Below, in pieces: positions 32,283 to 42,047 of a stretch of 64,000 nucleotides of DNA (positions within the stretch are counted from its first letter, which is position 1; the number at the start of each line of letters is the position of its first letter). A program made the translations under genes and the position numbers. The DNA is taken from positions 186,001 to 250,000 of the forward strand of contig NZ_VKDE01000004.1 in assembly GCF_007097485.1 (NCBI RefSeq), in the 5' to 3' direction. The DNA comes from Carboxylicivirga sp. M1479 (lineage in GTDB: Bacteria; Bacteroidota; Bacteroidia; Bacteroidales; Marinilabiliaceae). The notes beneath the pieces are model-generated. The model made no database searches. It was given only the letters and a program-made list of their open reading frames with translations, and had not been told where the DNA came from.

Positions 32283-33191
32283 ATGGAACAAGGGTATCAT
32301 GTACCAGTTTTGCTTAAGGAATCGGTTGATGGATTGAATATTCATCCGGGTGGAATATACGTGGATTTAACATTTGGAGGTGGAGGTCATTCCCGTGAAA
32401 TATTAAGTCGTTTAGGTGAGGATGGAAAGCTGGTTGTGTTTGATCAGGATGAAGATGCTTATAAGAATAGGCCACAGGACGATCGCCTGTTGTTTGTAAG
32501 GCATAACTTTCAATACTTGTCACATTTTTTACGTTACATGGGTATTGAAAAAGTAGATGGAATACTTGGTGATTTAGGAGTGTCATCGCATCACTTTGAT
32601 GCAGCAGAGCGTGGTTTTTCATTTCGTTTTGAGGGGAAGTTAGATATGCGCATGGGGCAGGGTTTAAAAATGACAGCTGCCGATGTTGTAAATTCTTATA
32701 GTTTGGAGGATATGAAGCGAATTTTTTGGCAGTACGGCGAAATAAAGTCTTCGTATAAATTATCCAGTGAAATAATAAATCAGCGATCGAATAAACCTTT
32801 TGAAACAACAACGGATTTAAAAACTTTGGCTGAGAAGATTGGTCCTAAAAAAGAACAGTCTAAATTTTTAGCTCAAGTATTTCAGGCCTTAAGAATAGAA
32901 GTTAACAAAGAAATGGATGTGCTTAAGTCGGTTCTGATGCAAAGTACAGATGTTATCAAAAAAGGCGGACGTCTATCTGTTATATCATACCATAGTTTGG
33001 AAGATCGATTGGTGAAGAACTTTGTGCGTTCGGGTGATTGTGATAAAACCCAAGCCGATAAAGATTTGTATGGGCAATCAAATGTGCCATTTAAGGCAAC
33101 GCATCGTAAAATAATCATTCCTAACGAAGAAGAGATAGCACGTAATAATCGTGCGCGTAGTGCTAAACTTAGAATTGCTGAGCGGGTATGA
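32283..33191 (+). CDS. rsmH: 16S rRNA (cytosine-1402-N4)-methyltransferase
   Basis: A 302-aa protein of normal length. It begins YHVPVLLKESVDGLN, with SAM motif VDLTFGGGGHSREIL, then DGILGDLGVSSHHFD and RGFSFRFEGKLDMRM, and ends with the conserved SYHSLEDRLVKNF and NNRARSAKLRIAERV blocks. It methylates C1402 of 16S rRNA in the decoding centre. Its stop overlaps the ftsL start in an ATGA junction, indicating translational coupling. Confidence 0.97.
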   Translation: MEQGYHVPVLLKESVDGLNIHPGGIYVDLTFGGGGHSREILSRLGEDGKLVVFDQDEDAYKNRPQDDRLLFVRHNFQYLSHFLRYMGIEKVDGILGDLGVSSHHFDAAERGFSFRFEGKLDMRMGQGLKMTAADVVNSYSLEDMKRIFWQYGEIKSSYKLSSEIINQRSNKPFETTTDLKTLAEKIGPKKEQSKFLAQVFQALRIEVNKEMDVLKSVLMQSTDVIKKGGRLSVISYHSLEDRLVKNFVRSGDCDKTQADKDLYGQSNVPFKATHRKIIIPNEEEIARNNRARSAKLRIAERV

Positions 33192-33568
33192 AGTGGCGGA
33201 TGAATAAAATACCAGACTTCATTCTGTCAAAAGAAGATGTAGATGAGCTGAAAAACATCTCCTTGCGAGATGTTATTAATGGTCGATTATTTACACGCTC
33301 ACTAATTGCCAATCAACTGCCTTTTGCATTGTTTTTGGCTTTTTTTGCTTTTATGTATATCGGTAATCATTACCGTATGGAGGAGCAAATGCGCGAGATT
33401 GCAGTTTTGAATAGAGAGCTAAAATCACTCCGATATGAGGCCATTACAACATCGTCTGAATTGATGTTTATGAGTAAGCAAAGCGAAGTGTTGAAAAAGA
33501 TACGAAACAAGAATCTTAAATTGGAGGAATTGCGAGAGCCTCCGCGTCATTTAAAAGTGAAGTATTAA
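33188..33568 (+). CDS. ftsL: FtsL-like cell division protein
   Basis: A 126-aa bitopic membrane protein. A cytoplasmic segment of about 45 residues is followed by one transmembrane helix near residues 46-63 (LPFALFLAFFAFMYIG), then a periplasmic coiled coil with leucine heptads (EEQMREIAVLNRELKSLRYEA). Position between rsmH and ftsI, size and topology fit the divergent FtsL of Bacteroidota, which with FtsQ and FtsB recruits and activates FtsWI at the septum. An ATG 12 nt further on is an alternative start. The sequence itself is weakly conserved. Confidence 0.85.
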   Translation: MKWRMNKIPDFILSKEDVDELKNISLRDVINGRLFTRSLIANQLPFALFLAFFAFMYIGNHYRMEEQMREIAVLNRELKSLRYEAITTSSELMFMSKQSEVLKKIRNKNLKLEELREPPRHLKVKY

Positions 33569-33570
33569 AA

Positions 33571-35682
33571 ATGCAAATAAAGAAAAGCATCATATTAAGG
33601 TTTGGTTTCTTATACCTGGGGGTTGCAGTTTTGGCTGTGGCTATTTTAGGTAAGGCACTATATCTTCGTGTGGTTGAGGGTGATAGGTGGGAAGAGGTAG
33701 TTGAGGAGCATAACAATAAAGATATTGTTATTGATGCCAATAGGGGGGATATACTGGCTACCGACTTTCGTAAGCTAGCTTGTTCGGTACCTACTTATCG
33801 AATTCATATGGATATGCGAGCTCATGGTTTAATCGATGAGGTGTTTAATGCTAATGTTGATAGTTTATCTTATTTGTTGTCGCGCTTTTATGGCGATCGT
33901 TCAGAACGTACTTTTAGAAGTGGTTTGAAAAAAGCCAGAGCAGATGGTAAGCGTTATTATATGGTTCATCCACGTCGTATTTCTTTTACCGACTTAAAAA
34001 AGCTAAAGCAGTTTCCTTTGTTTCGTTTAGGTGCTAATAAAGGTGGTTTTATTCCGAAGAAATATGAAAACAGGAAATTGCCATTTGGCGAGTTGGCGGC
34101 CCGAACTGTTGGGAGTTTATATGCTGAAAAAGATTTAGGCGGTCGTTTTGGTTTGGAAATGGCTTATAACAACAGCTTGAAAGGTTTGGCTGGTATCAGC
34201 ACTCGCACTAGGGTGAGTGGTAATTGGGTGGTTGAAGAACAGATAGAGCCAATTGATGGTCTTGATATTGTAACAACAATAGATATTGGTTTGCAGGATG
34301 TTGCTGAAAGCGCACTTCTTCATCAATTAAAACAATATCAAGCTGATCATGGATGTGCGGTATTGATGGAAGTGGCTACAGGCAAAATCCGAGCCATTGC
34401 TAATTTAGGAAGAACGCCATCGGGTAAATACATTGAAAAATATAATTATGCCATTGGAGAGGCAACAGAGCCTGGTTCAACATTTAAATTGGCTTCCTTA
34501 ATTGTTGCTCTTGAAGATGGTGTTGTTCAATTATCAGATAGTATCGAAACGGGTAAGGGCTTTTGTTATTTTCACGACCGAAAGATGACAGATAGTCATC
34601 CGGGTGGGTATGGTACTCTGTCTGTTAGAGAGGTGTTTGAGAAGTCCTCAAACATTGGGATATCTAAAATAATATTTGATAATTATCGAGATGATGCTCG
34701 TCGTTATGTCAATCGTTTATATGATATGAACCTAAAAGATCCTTTGGGTATTGAAATCAAGGGTGAGGGCATGCCGATGATTAAATACCCTGGAGAGAAA
34801 ACCTGGTCGGGAGTAACATTGCCTTGGATGTCCATTGGGTATGAATTACAGCAAACGCCATTGCAGATTTTATCTTTCTATAATGCCATCGCCAATAATG
34901 GTAAAATGGTTACGCCAATGTTTGTCGAAGCTATTCAGCATCATGGCGAAGTGATTGAGGAAAAACAGACCGAAGTTATTAACCCATCTATTTGTTCCTT
35001 GGAAACAATCGAAAAAGTACATGAACTTTTGGTTGGTGTAGTGGAGAATGGAACTGCGCGAAATATAAGAAGTAAACGTTATCAAATAGCGGGTAAAACG
35101 GGAACGGCTCAGATTGCAAAAGGAACAACAGGGTACAAAGGAGAGGGTGGAAAGAAACACCAGGCTTCTTTTGTAGGTTATTTTCCTGCTGATCGTCCCA
35201 TGTATTCGTGTATTGTGGTTGTGAATGAGCCAACTAAAAAGGGTTATTACGGAAATGTGGTTGCAGGATCGGTATTTAAAGAGATTTCAGATCGGGTATA
35301 TGCCCAAAGTTTTGAGCATGACGATGTAAAAACGGAATATGAAGTTGAGTTGGGTAAGCACCAACCTTATTCAAAAGGAGGAAAAAAGGAAGAGTTATTG
35401 GCTGTGTTGGATGAAGTAGGTGTGATGGTGCAAGGGCAGGAAGTGGAGGCGGAATGGATCTCAACTTCAGCACGTGAACATGATATTAGTTTAAAAAGTA
35501 AAAGCTTTCCAAGCGGAATTGTACCAAATGTTAAAGGAATGGGCGCTAAGGATGCTGTTTCCATTCTTGAGAATATGGGTTTGAAGGTGATAATTAATGG
35601 AGTTGGTCGGGTAAAACAGCAATCGATGACGGCTGGTCAGAATTACCGTAAAGGATCAACCATTTATTTAAAAATGAGTTAG
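33571..35682 (+). CDS. ftsI: Penicillin-binding protein 3/transpeptidase with C-terminal PASTA domain
   Basis: A 703-aa class B PBP. Order: one transmembrane helix (about 10-28), dimerisation domain, then transpeptidase with catalytic S303-T-F-K306, S359-S-N361 and K509-T-G511. The C-terminus from about residue 640 is a PASTA domain (GIVPNVKGMGAKDAVSILENMGLKVII). It cross-links septal peptidoglycan with FtsW. It starts 2 nt after ftsL. PASTA domains are absent from E. coli FtsI but are found in Gram-positive SpoVD/PBP2x and in Bacteroidota homologues. Confidence 0.96.
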   Translation: MQIKKSIILRFGFLYLGVAVLAVAILGKALYLRVVEGDRWEEVVEEHNNKDIVIDANRGDILATDFRKLACSVPTYRIHMDMRAHGLIDEVFNANVDSLSYLLSRFYGDRSERTFRSGLKKARADGKRYYMVHPRRISFTDLKKLKQFPLFRLGANKGGFIPKKYENRKLPFGELAARTVGSLYAEKDLGGRFGLEMAYNNSLKGLAGISTRTRVSGNWVVEEQIEPIDGLDIVTTIDIGLQDVAESALLHQLKQYQADHGCAVLMEVATGKIRAIANLGRTPSGKYIEKYNYAIGEATEPGSTFKLASLIVALEDGVVQLSDSIETGKGFCYFHDRKMTDSHPGGYGTLSVREVFEKSSNIGISKIIFDNYRDDARRYVNRLYDMNLKDPLGIEIKGEGMPMIKYPGEKTWSGVTLPWMSIGYELQQTPLQILSFYNAIANNGKMVTPMFVEAIQHHGEVIEEKQTEVINPSICSLETIEKVHELLVGVVENGTARNIRSKRYQIAGKTGTAQIAKGTTGYKGEGGKKHQASFVGYFPADRPMYSCIVVVNEPTKKGYYGNVVAGSVFKEISDRVYAQSFEHDDVKTEYEVELGKHQPYSKGGKKEELLAVLDEVGVMVQGQEVEAEWISTSAREHDISLKSKSFPSGIVPNVKGMGAKDAVSILENMGLKVIINGVGRVKQQSMTAGQNYRKGSTIYLKMS

Positions 35683-35685
35683 AGA

Positions 35686-37143
35686 ATGATGTTACTTTCT
35701 GATATATTAAAAGATATTAAGCTTAAAGATCGTGTTACTCATGACGATTATGAGATTAAGGATATTGTTTTTGATTCGCGAAAAGCTAGTGTCGATACCA
35801 TTTTTGTAGCAACGCGTGGTACGGTGGTCGATGCTCATCGCTTTATACCCCAAGTGATCGAAGCGGGTTGCCGGGTTATAGTGTGTGAGGAAATGCCAGA
35901 ATGTGAGGCTGATGGTGTTGTGTTGGTACAGGTAGAAAGCAGCTTAGAAGCTTTAGGGCAAATGGCTGCTTCTTTTTATGGTCATCCATCAAAACAGCTT
36001 AAGTTAGTAGGTGTTACGGGCACTAATGGTAAAACAACAACAGCTACGCTATTATACAATTTGGTAATGAACCTGGGTTATAAAGCGGGTTTGTTTTCAA
36101 CTGTTGCTAATTATATTGGAAAAACAAAGCTTGATGCTACGCACACAACTCCCGATGCAGTTACCTTAAATAAGGTAATGGCAGAGATGGTAGAAGCGGG
36201 GTGTGAGTATTGTTTTATGGAGGTTAGTTCTCATGCCTTGGTTCAGCAACGAACTGCGGGCCTTGTTTTTGAGGGTGGATTATTTACGAATATTACACAC
36301 GATCACTTAGATTACCATAAAACATTTAAGGCATACATCAATGCTAAAAAATCATTCTTCGATGGTTTGGGTAAGTCATCCTTTGCTTTAACCAATGCTG
36401 ATGATAAGAATGGTATGGTGATGTTGCAAAACTGTAAGGCCAAACAATTTACCTATTCTTTACGCAGTATGGGCACTTTCAAAGGCAGGATAATTGAAAG
36501 TATGTTCGAAGGTATGCAGCTTGAGGTTGATGGGCAGGAAGTTTGGACTCAATTTGTTGGTGATTTTAATGCACAGAATTTATTGACGGTATACGGAGCG
36601 GCTTGTTTGCTTGGTTTTGAAAAGGCTGAGGTGCAAGTGGCAATTAGTCAGTTAAAGCCAGTTGATGGACGATTCGAAATAATCCGTTCAAAAAGTGGGA
36701 AGACAGCAATTGTAGATTACGCCCATACCCCAGATGCATTAAAGAATGTGATAGAAACCATAAATCTTGTACGTCAATCGAAAGAACAGTTGATAACTGT
36801 TGTGGGTGCAGGTGGTGATCGCGATCCCCTCAAGCGACCAGAAATGGCTAAACAGGCTGTTACAGGTAGTTCAAAAGTCATTCTTACATCTGATAATCCC
36901 CGAAGTGAGGATCCTGAAGAAATTATAAAGCAAATGATGGAGGGTGTTGCTTTTAAGGAGCGCATCAAGGTTTTGTCAATTGTTAATAGGCGTGAAGCAA
37001 TACGTACTGCTTGTATGGTAGCTGCACAAGGCGATGTGATTTTAATTGCTGGAAAGGGTCATGAAACTTATCAGGAGGTAAGGGGTGAAAGGCATCATTT
37101 TGATGATAAAGAAATTGTAAACGAAGTATTTAACGAAGAATAA
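35686..37143 (+). CDS. murE: UDP-MurNAc-tripeptide synthetase
   Basis: A 485-aa Mur ligase. The ATP-binding motif is [18 protein letters not shown] near residue 110. Central [26 protein letters not shown] carries the carbamylated-lysine region. The C-terminal [15 protein letters not shown] contains DNPR, the signature of meso-diaminopimelate-adding enzymes, so the wall should have mDAP at position 3. It starts 3 nt after ftsI; two adjacent ATGs (35686, 35689) are possible starts. Confidence 0.97.
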   Translation: MMLLSDILKDIKLKDRVTHDDYEIKDIVFDSRKASVDTIFVATRGTVVDAHRFIPQVIEAGCRVIVCEEMPECEADGVVLVQVESSLEALGQMAASFYGHPSKQLKLVGVTGTNGKTTTATLLYNLVMNLGYKAGLFSTVANYIGKTKLDATHTTPDAVTLNKVMAEMVEAGCEYCFMEVSSHALVQQRTAGLVFEGGLFTNITHDHLDYHKTFKAYINAKKSFFDGLGKSSFALTNADDKNGMVMLQNCKAKQFTYSLRSMGTFKGRIIESMFEGMQLEVDGQEVWTQFVGDFNAQNLLTVYGAACLLGFEKAEVQVAISQLKPVDGRFEIIRSKSGKTAIVDYAHTPDALKNVIETINLVRQSKEQLITVVGAGGDRDPLKRPEMAKQAVTGSSKVILTSDNPRSEDPEEIIKQMMEGVAFKERIKVLSIVNRREAIRTACMVAAQGDVILIAGKGHETYQEVRGERHHFDDKEIVNEVFNEE

Positions 37144-37153
37144 GATCCCAATT

Positions 37154-38386
37154 ATGTTGTACTACTTATTTGAGTATTTAGAATCTATGAATTTGCCTGG
37201 AGCGGGTATGTTTCAGTATATCACTTTTAGGGCTGGTTTATCTGTTATTTTGGCTTTGATTACAGCAACTGTTTTTGGCAAAATGGCAATAAATATGCTT
37301 CAAAAACAACAGATTGGTGAGGTGGTTCGCGATCTTGGTTTGGAAGGACAATATGCCAAAAAAGGTACGCCAACTATGGGAGGTGTCATAATTATTGCGT
37401 CCATATTATTGCCAGTACTCTTGTTAACCAAACTTGATAATATCTACATCATCTTAATGATAGTTTCAACCTTATGGTTGGGTGTAATTGGTTTTGTTGA
37501 TGATTATATTAAAGTCTTCAAAAAGGATAAGGAAGGTTTGGCAGGTCGGTTTAAAGTGGCTGGACAGGTTGGCTTAGGATTAATTGTAGCCATAACTTTG
37601 TTTTCAAGTGGGGATGTTGTTGTGAGGGAAAAGTTGCAGGGCGAAACTGTTGTTGTGCAGCTCGAAGATGGATCGCAAGTAGAAAGGGTTGCAGCACAAG
37701 AGGTCAAGTCAACAGTCACAAATGTTCCATTCTTAAAAAATCATCGTTTTGATTATTCTTCTGTCCTTTGGTTTTTAGGCGATCAGGCTCAAAAGTGGGG
37801 ATGGTTGATTTTCGCCGTGGCTGTTATTTTTATCATTACGGCAGTATCGAACGGTGCTAATATTACCGATGGACTAGATGGCTTGGCTACTGGAACTTCG
37901 GCAATTATAGGGGTGACCTTAGGTATTTTTGCCTATTTATCTAGTAATGTTATTTATGCCGATTATTTGAATATAATGTATATCCCACACTCTCAGGAGT
38001 TGGTGGTTTTTATGGCTGCTTTTATTGGGGCAACGGTTGGTTTCTTATGGTATAATTCTTTTCCAGCTCAGGTTTTTATGGGCGATACAGGTAGTTTAAC
38101 CCTTGGAGGTATTATTGCTGTATTTGCTATTTTGCTTCGTATCGAATTGTTGATTCCAATTTTGTGCGGTGTGTTTTTAGTTGAGAACTTATCCGTGATG
38201 ATTCAAGTGTCGTGGTTTAAGTATACAAAAAGGAAATATGGTGAGGGGCGACGTGTGTTTAAAATGGCACCACTTCATCATCATTATCAAAAGATTGGAT
38301 ACCCAGAGTCTAAAATTGTCACTCGATTTTGGATCATCGGTATTATTTTGGCTGTTTTAACAATAGTAACCTTAAAAGTTCGCTAA
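37154..38386 (+). CDS. mraY: Phospho-MurNAc-pentapeptide transferase
   Basis: A 410-aa polytopic membrane enzyme, about 50 residues longer than E. coli MraY (360). Active-site blocks are [43 protein letters not shown], and [17 protein letters not shown]. The extra length comes mainly from a charged insertion at about residues 150-197 between membrane helices. It transfers phospho-MurNAc-pentapeptide to undecaprenyl phosphate, making lipid I. Its gene lies 10 nt after murE. The expected murF between murE and mraY is absent. Confidence 0.97.
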   Translation: MLYYLFEYLESMNLPGAGMFQYITFRAGLSVILALITATVFGKMAINMLQKQQIGEVVRDLGLEGQYAKKGTPTMGGVIIIASILLPVLLLTKLDNIYIILMIVSTLWLGVIGFVDDYIKVFKKDKEGLAGRFKVAGQVGLGLIVAITLFSSGDVVVREKLQGETVVVQLEDGSQVERVAAQEVKSTVTNVPFLKNHRFDYSSVLWFLGDQAQKWGWLIFAVAVIFIITAVSNGANITDGLDGLATGTSAIIGVTLGIFAYLSSNVIYADYLNIMYIPHSQELVVFMAAFIGATVGFLWYNSFPAQVFMGDTGSLTLGGIIAVFAILLRIELLIPILCGVFLVENLSVMIQVSWFKYTKRKYGEGRRVFKMAPLHHHYQKIGYPESKIVTRFWIIGIILAVLTIVTLKVR

Positions 38387-38390
38387 AGAA

Positions 38391-39728
38391 ATGCAAAAAC
38401 TAGTTGTATTAGGAGCAGGAGAGAGTGGTGTTGGTGCAGCTTTGTTGGCCAATCAGCAAGGCTGGGATGTGTTCGTGTCTGATAGTGGTGTTGTAGCAGA
38501 GCATTATCAGCAAGAGCTCGACGAGGCTGGAATTATGTGGGAGCAAGGCTTACACACCCTTGATCTGATATTTGCAGCCAACGAAGTTGTTAAGAGCCCT
38601 GGAATACCTGATAATATCCCAATGGTACAACAGTTGCATGCTCGTAAAATACCTGTTATTTCAGAAATTGAGTTTGCAGGTAGGTTTACTGAATCTAAGT
38701 TGATTTGTATAACTGGCAGTAATGGAAAAACGACAACAACCATGTTGATTCATTATCTGCTAATGCATTCTGGTGTTAATGTTGAAATGGCTGGTAATGT
38801 AGGTACTAGTTTGGCTCGTCAGATTGCCGAAGGGAAAACGCCTGAGTGGTTTGTAATTGAGTTGAGTAGTTTTCAGTTGGATGGAATGTATGATTTTAAA
38901 GCTGATGTGGCTGTTTTATTAAACATCACACCTGATCATTTAGATCGCTACGATTATGATATGCAAAATTACATCGATAGTAAATTTCGCATCGTTCAGA
39001 ATCAAACCGAAGAAGATGTATTTATTTATTGTCAGGATGATGAGGTAATCTGTACTGAGTTGCCAAAGCGAATCTTTAAATCTGAATTATTGCCATTTAC
39101 TCAAACAGATATACTTAAGCAAGGGGCTTATTCTACTATTGATGAGTTAATTATTAATTATAACGATGAGACGATGAGTATATTCTCTAATGAGTTGTCG
39201 TTGAAAGGACGTCACAATTTATATAATTCGATGGCTGCAGGTATTGTTGCTAAGGTGTTGAATATTAGAAAGAAGCTTATTCGTGAGAGTCTCTTAAGTT
39301 TTAAAGGTGTGGCTCATCGTCTTGAGAAAGTATCATCGGTAAGAGGAATTGAGTTCGTAAATGATTCCAAAGCAACCAATATCAATGCGACTTGGTATGC
39401 ACTTGAGTGTATGCAAAAGCCTGTTGTGTGGATTGTTGGAGGTGTTGATAAAGGCAATGATTATAACGAGTTGATGCCTTTGGTTGAAAAGAAAGTTAAA
39501 ACGCTCATTTGTTTGGGTGTCGACAATGATAAGCTTAAACAAGCATTTCAAGGCAAAGTAAAAGATATTGTTGAGGTACAATCAATGGAAGATGCTGTTG
39601 GAAATGCCTATAAAAAGGGAACAAAGGGCGATGTTGTTTTGCTGTCGCCCGCCTGTGCTAGCTTCGATTTATTTGATAATTACATGCAAAGAGGAGATTT
39701 GTTCAAAGAATGCGTGCGAAACCTATAG
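38391..39728 (+). CDS. murD: UDP-MurNAc-alanine--D-glutamate ligase
   Basis: A 445-aa protein with an N-terminal Rossmann motif VVLGAGESGVGAALLA, ATP loop CITGSNGKTTTTMLIHYLL near residue 110, central LNITPDHLDRYDYDMQNYIDSKFRI, and C-terminal FVNDSKATNINATWYAL and LLSPACASFDLFDNYMQRGD blocks. It adds D-glutamate to UDP-MurNAc-L-alanine. It starts 4 nt after mraY. Confidence 0.97.
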   Translation: MQKLVVLGAGESGVGAALLANQQGWDVFVSDSGVVAEHYQQELDEAGIMWEQGLHTLDLIFAANEVVKSPGIPDNIPMVQQLHARKIPVISEIEFAGRFTESKLICITGSNGKTTTTMLIHYLLMHSGVNVEMAGNVGTSLARQIAEGKTPEWFVIELSSFQLDGMYDFKADVAVLLNITPDHLDRYDYDMQNYIDSKFRIVQNQTEEDVFIYCQDDEVICTELPKRIFKSELLPFTQTDILKQGAYSTIDELIINYNDETMSIFSNELSLKGRHNLYNSMAAGIVAKVLNIRKKLIRESLLSFKGVAHRLEKVSSVRGIEFVNDSKATNINATWYALECMQKPVVWIVGGVDKGNDYNELMPLVEKKVKTLICLGVDNDKLKQAFQGKVKDIVEVQSMEDAVGNAYKKGTKGDVVLLSPACASFDLFDNYMQRGDLFKECVRNL

Positions 39729-39762
39729 AGTAGATTTGGGCTGTTGAATTAAGAGGTAGATA

Positions 39763-40962
39763 ATGAACGATTTATTAAAAAAATACATCAAGGGAGATCG
39801 GATAATATGGTATGTAATTATCTTATTGTCTGTATTTTCTTGTTTGGTGGTTTATAGTGCAACAGGTAACTTGGCTTATAAACATCAAGATGGTAATGCT
39901 GTATATTATTTATTCAGGCATGCGAAGTTTTTGCTAGTCGGCATTGGTATTATTATCGCTGTTCATCATGTTAATTATAAGTGGTTTGCCAGGTTTGCTA
40001 CTATTTTTCTTTATATATCTATCGTTCTTTTGGCTATTACCGCCGTTTCTGGAGTTAGTCTTAATCAGGCCAGTCGATGGTTGACCGTGCCAGTTGTTGG
40101 TATTTCGTTTCAGCCATCAGAAATTGCAAAGTTGGCTTTGATGATGTATATCGCCAAGGTGTTAGCACAGTATCAGGGCAATGATAGGACTGCTGATGAG
40201 GCTTTTAAGCCAATTATGATTCATGTTGGAATTGTTTGTGCATTAATATTTAAAGATGACTTTTCAACTGCTGCATTAATTGGGTTTACAAGTTGGGTGG
40301 TAATGATGATTGGCAGGGTGTCAATGAAATATCTTATGGGTACTGTAGCGGCTGTTTTGATCTTTGTTTTTGTAATCATCTTTTTATCGGAATATGTGCC
40401 ATTTTTACACCGTGCAAGTACCTGGAAAGCGCGAATAGAACGATTTGTTGGAGACGATGAAGTGAATCAGGAAAAAGGAAGTTCGGCAGACTACCAATCC
40501 GAGCGATCGCAAATGGCCATTGCAACAAGTGGTGTTTTCTGGGGTAAAGGGCCAGGAAATAGTCAACAACGATATTTCTTGCCTCATCCATATAGTGATT
40601 TTGTTTATGCGATTATTATCGAGGAATGGGGTATTTTATTAGGAGGCTTTTTAATTATGTTCGCTTATCTAATATTACTCTTTAGGGCTGGTGTTATTGT
40701 GAGGGCGTGTAGTCGAACGTTTCCCGCCTTTCTGGTGGTAGGCTTGTCTACCTTGTTGGTCATTCAGGCCTTTATAAATATGGGAGTGGCGGTAGGCGTT
40801 ATGCCAGTAACGGGTCAGCCTTTGCCATTGGTTAGTATGGGGGGTACTTCTACCTTATTTACTTGCTTGGCTTTGGGTGCTATTTTAAGCGTAAGTCGCA
40901 ATAATATTGAAGAATCGGAGTTAGCTGCACAAGAAGAAAAAGAAAATTATGAGTCCAATTAA
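39763..40962 (+). CDS. ftsW: Septal peptidoglycan glycosyltransferase
   Basis: A 399-aa SEDS-family membrane protein with about ten transmembrane helices. Landmarks are SRWLTVPVVGISFQPSEIAKLALMMYIA, GKGPGNSQQRYFLPHPYSDFVYAIIIEEWG and MGVAVGVMPVTGQPLPLVSMGGTS. It polymerises lipid II at the septum with FtsI. It follows murD after 34 nt and its 3' end overlaps murG by 14 nt. Confidence 0.96.
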   Translation: MNDLLKKYIKGDRIIWYVIILLSVFSCLVVYSATGNLAYKHQDGNAVYYLFRHAKFLLVGIGIIIAVHHVNYKWFARFATIFLYISIVLLAITAVSGVSLNQASRWLTVPVVGISFQPSEIAKLALMMYIAKVLAQYQGNDRTADEAFKPIMIHVGIVCALIFKDDFSTAALIGFTSWVVMMIGRVSMKYLMGTVAAVLIFVFVIIFLSEYVPFLHRASTWKARIERFVGDDEVNQEKGSSADYQSERSQMAIATSGVFWGKGPGNSQQRYFLPHPYSDFVYAIIIEEWGILLGGFLIMFAYLILLFRAGVIVRACSRTFPAFLVVGLSTLLVIQAFINMGVAVGVMPVTGQPLPLVSMGGTSTLFTCLALGAILSVSRNNIEESELAAQEEKENYESN

Positions 40963-42046
40963 AGTAATAGTTAGTGGAGGTGGTACTGGAGGCCATATTT
41001 TTCCAGCTATATCTATCGCTAATTCACTAAAAGAATTAGAGCCGAGTGCGCAAATACTTTTTGTAGGTGCAGAGGGGAAAATGGAGATGGACAAAGTACC
41101 CGCAGCGGGTTATGATATTGTTGGGCTGCCAGTGGCTGGCTTTCATCGAAAGTTGACGCTTAGGAATTTGGCTTTTCCTTTTAAGTTAATCAGGAGTATG
41201 CTAAAGGCTCGTAGGGTTATTAAGGACTTTAAGCCTGATGTGGCTGTTGGTGTTGGAGGATATGCGAGCGGTCCTGTGCTTCGCATTGCGTCGCAATCGG
41301 GTATACCAAGCTTGCTACAAGAGCAAAATTCCTATCCAGGTGTAACCAACAAGATATTGGCGAAAAAAGCTGCAAAAATATGTGTGGCATACGATGGGAT
41401 GGAACGTTTTTTCGCAAAGGATAAAATATTGGTAACAGGTAATCCTGTTCGAAAAGATTTGATTAATACAATTAGTAAGGATGAGGCTCTCGATTTTTGG
41501 GAACTGGATGCTAACAAGAAAACTGTTCTTGTTATTGGTGGAAGTTTGGGTGCGCGTTCCATTAATAATGGTTTGATTAATACCATTGCTAATTTACCAA
41601 GTGATATACAGTTGATATGGCAAACTGGTAAGTTTTATTTTGATGAGATGAAGTCAAAGTTGCCAGTAGAGTTGAAAGATAGAGTGATTGTAACTGATTT
41701 TATTGGTCGAATGGATATGGCTTTTGCTGCGGCCGATATGGTGGTGTCGCGCGCAGGAGCGAGTTCAATTTCTGAATTAGCTATTATTGGCAAGCCCACT
41801 ATTTTTGTGCCTTCGCCCAATGTTTCAGAAGATCATCAAACAAAAAATGCCATGGCTCTTGTGGATAAGGAAGCTGCCATTTTGATTAAGGATGCAATGG
41901 TTGATTCTCTTATTTCTGAAATGGAGTGTTTATTGGCTGATCAGGATAAACTAACAATATTGTCGCAAAATATTAAGCAATTCGCAAAGCAGGATGCTGC
42001 AAAGGTGATTGCTTCTGAAGTGTTGAAATTGGCTCAAAATAAATAG
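40949..42046 (+). CDS. murG: UDP-GlcNAc transferase, lipid II synthesis
   Basis: A 365-aa peripheral membrane glycosyltransferase of the GT28 family. Glycine-rich loops are SGGGTGGHIFPAI near the N-terminus, VGVGGYASGPVL and VIGGSLGARSINNG; the nucleotide-binding block SRAGASSISELAIIGKPTIFVPSP lies in the C-domain. It adds GlcNAc to lipid I on the inner face of the membrane. The start overlaps ftsW by 14 nt. Confidence 0.97.
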   Translation: MSPIKVIVSGGGTGGHIFPAISIANSLKELEPSAQILFVGAEGKMEMDKVPAAGYDIVGLPVAGFHRKLTLRNLAFPFKLIRSMLKARRVIKDFKPDVAVGVGGYASGPVLRIASQSGIPSLLQEQNSYPGVTNKILAKKAAKICVAYDGMERFFAKDKILVTGNPVRKDLINTISKDEALDFWELDANKKTVLVIGGSLGARSINNGLINTIANLPSDIQLIWQTGKFYFDEMKSKLPVELKDRVIVTDFIGRMDMAFAAADMVVSRAGASSISELAIIGKPTIFVPSPNVSEDHQTKNAMALVDKEAAILIKDAMVDSLISEMECLLADQDKLTILSQNIKQFAKQDAAKVIASEVLKLAQNK

Positions 42047-42047
42047 T

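Noticed and set aside
32314-32811. 165-codon frame antisense to rsmH
   Set aside because: It is a shadow of a highly conserved gene in the opposite strand; its translation has no domain and is rich in H, P, L and N, as expected from a reversed coding strand.
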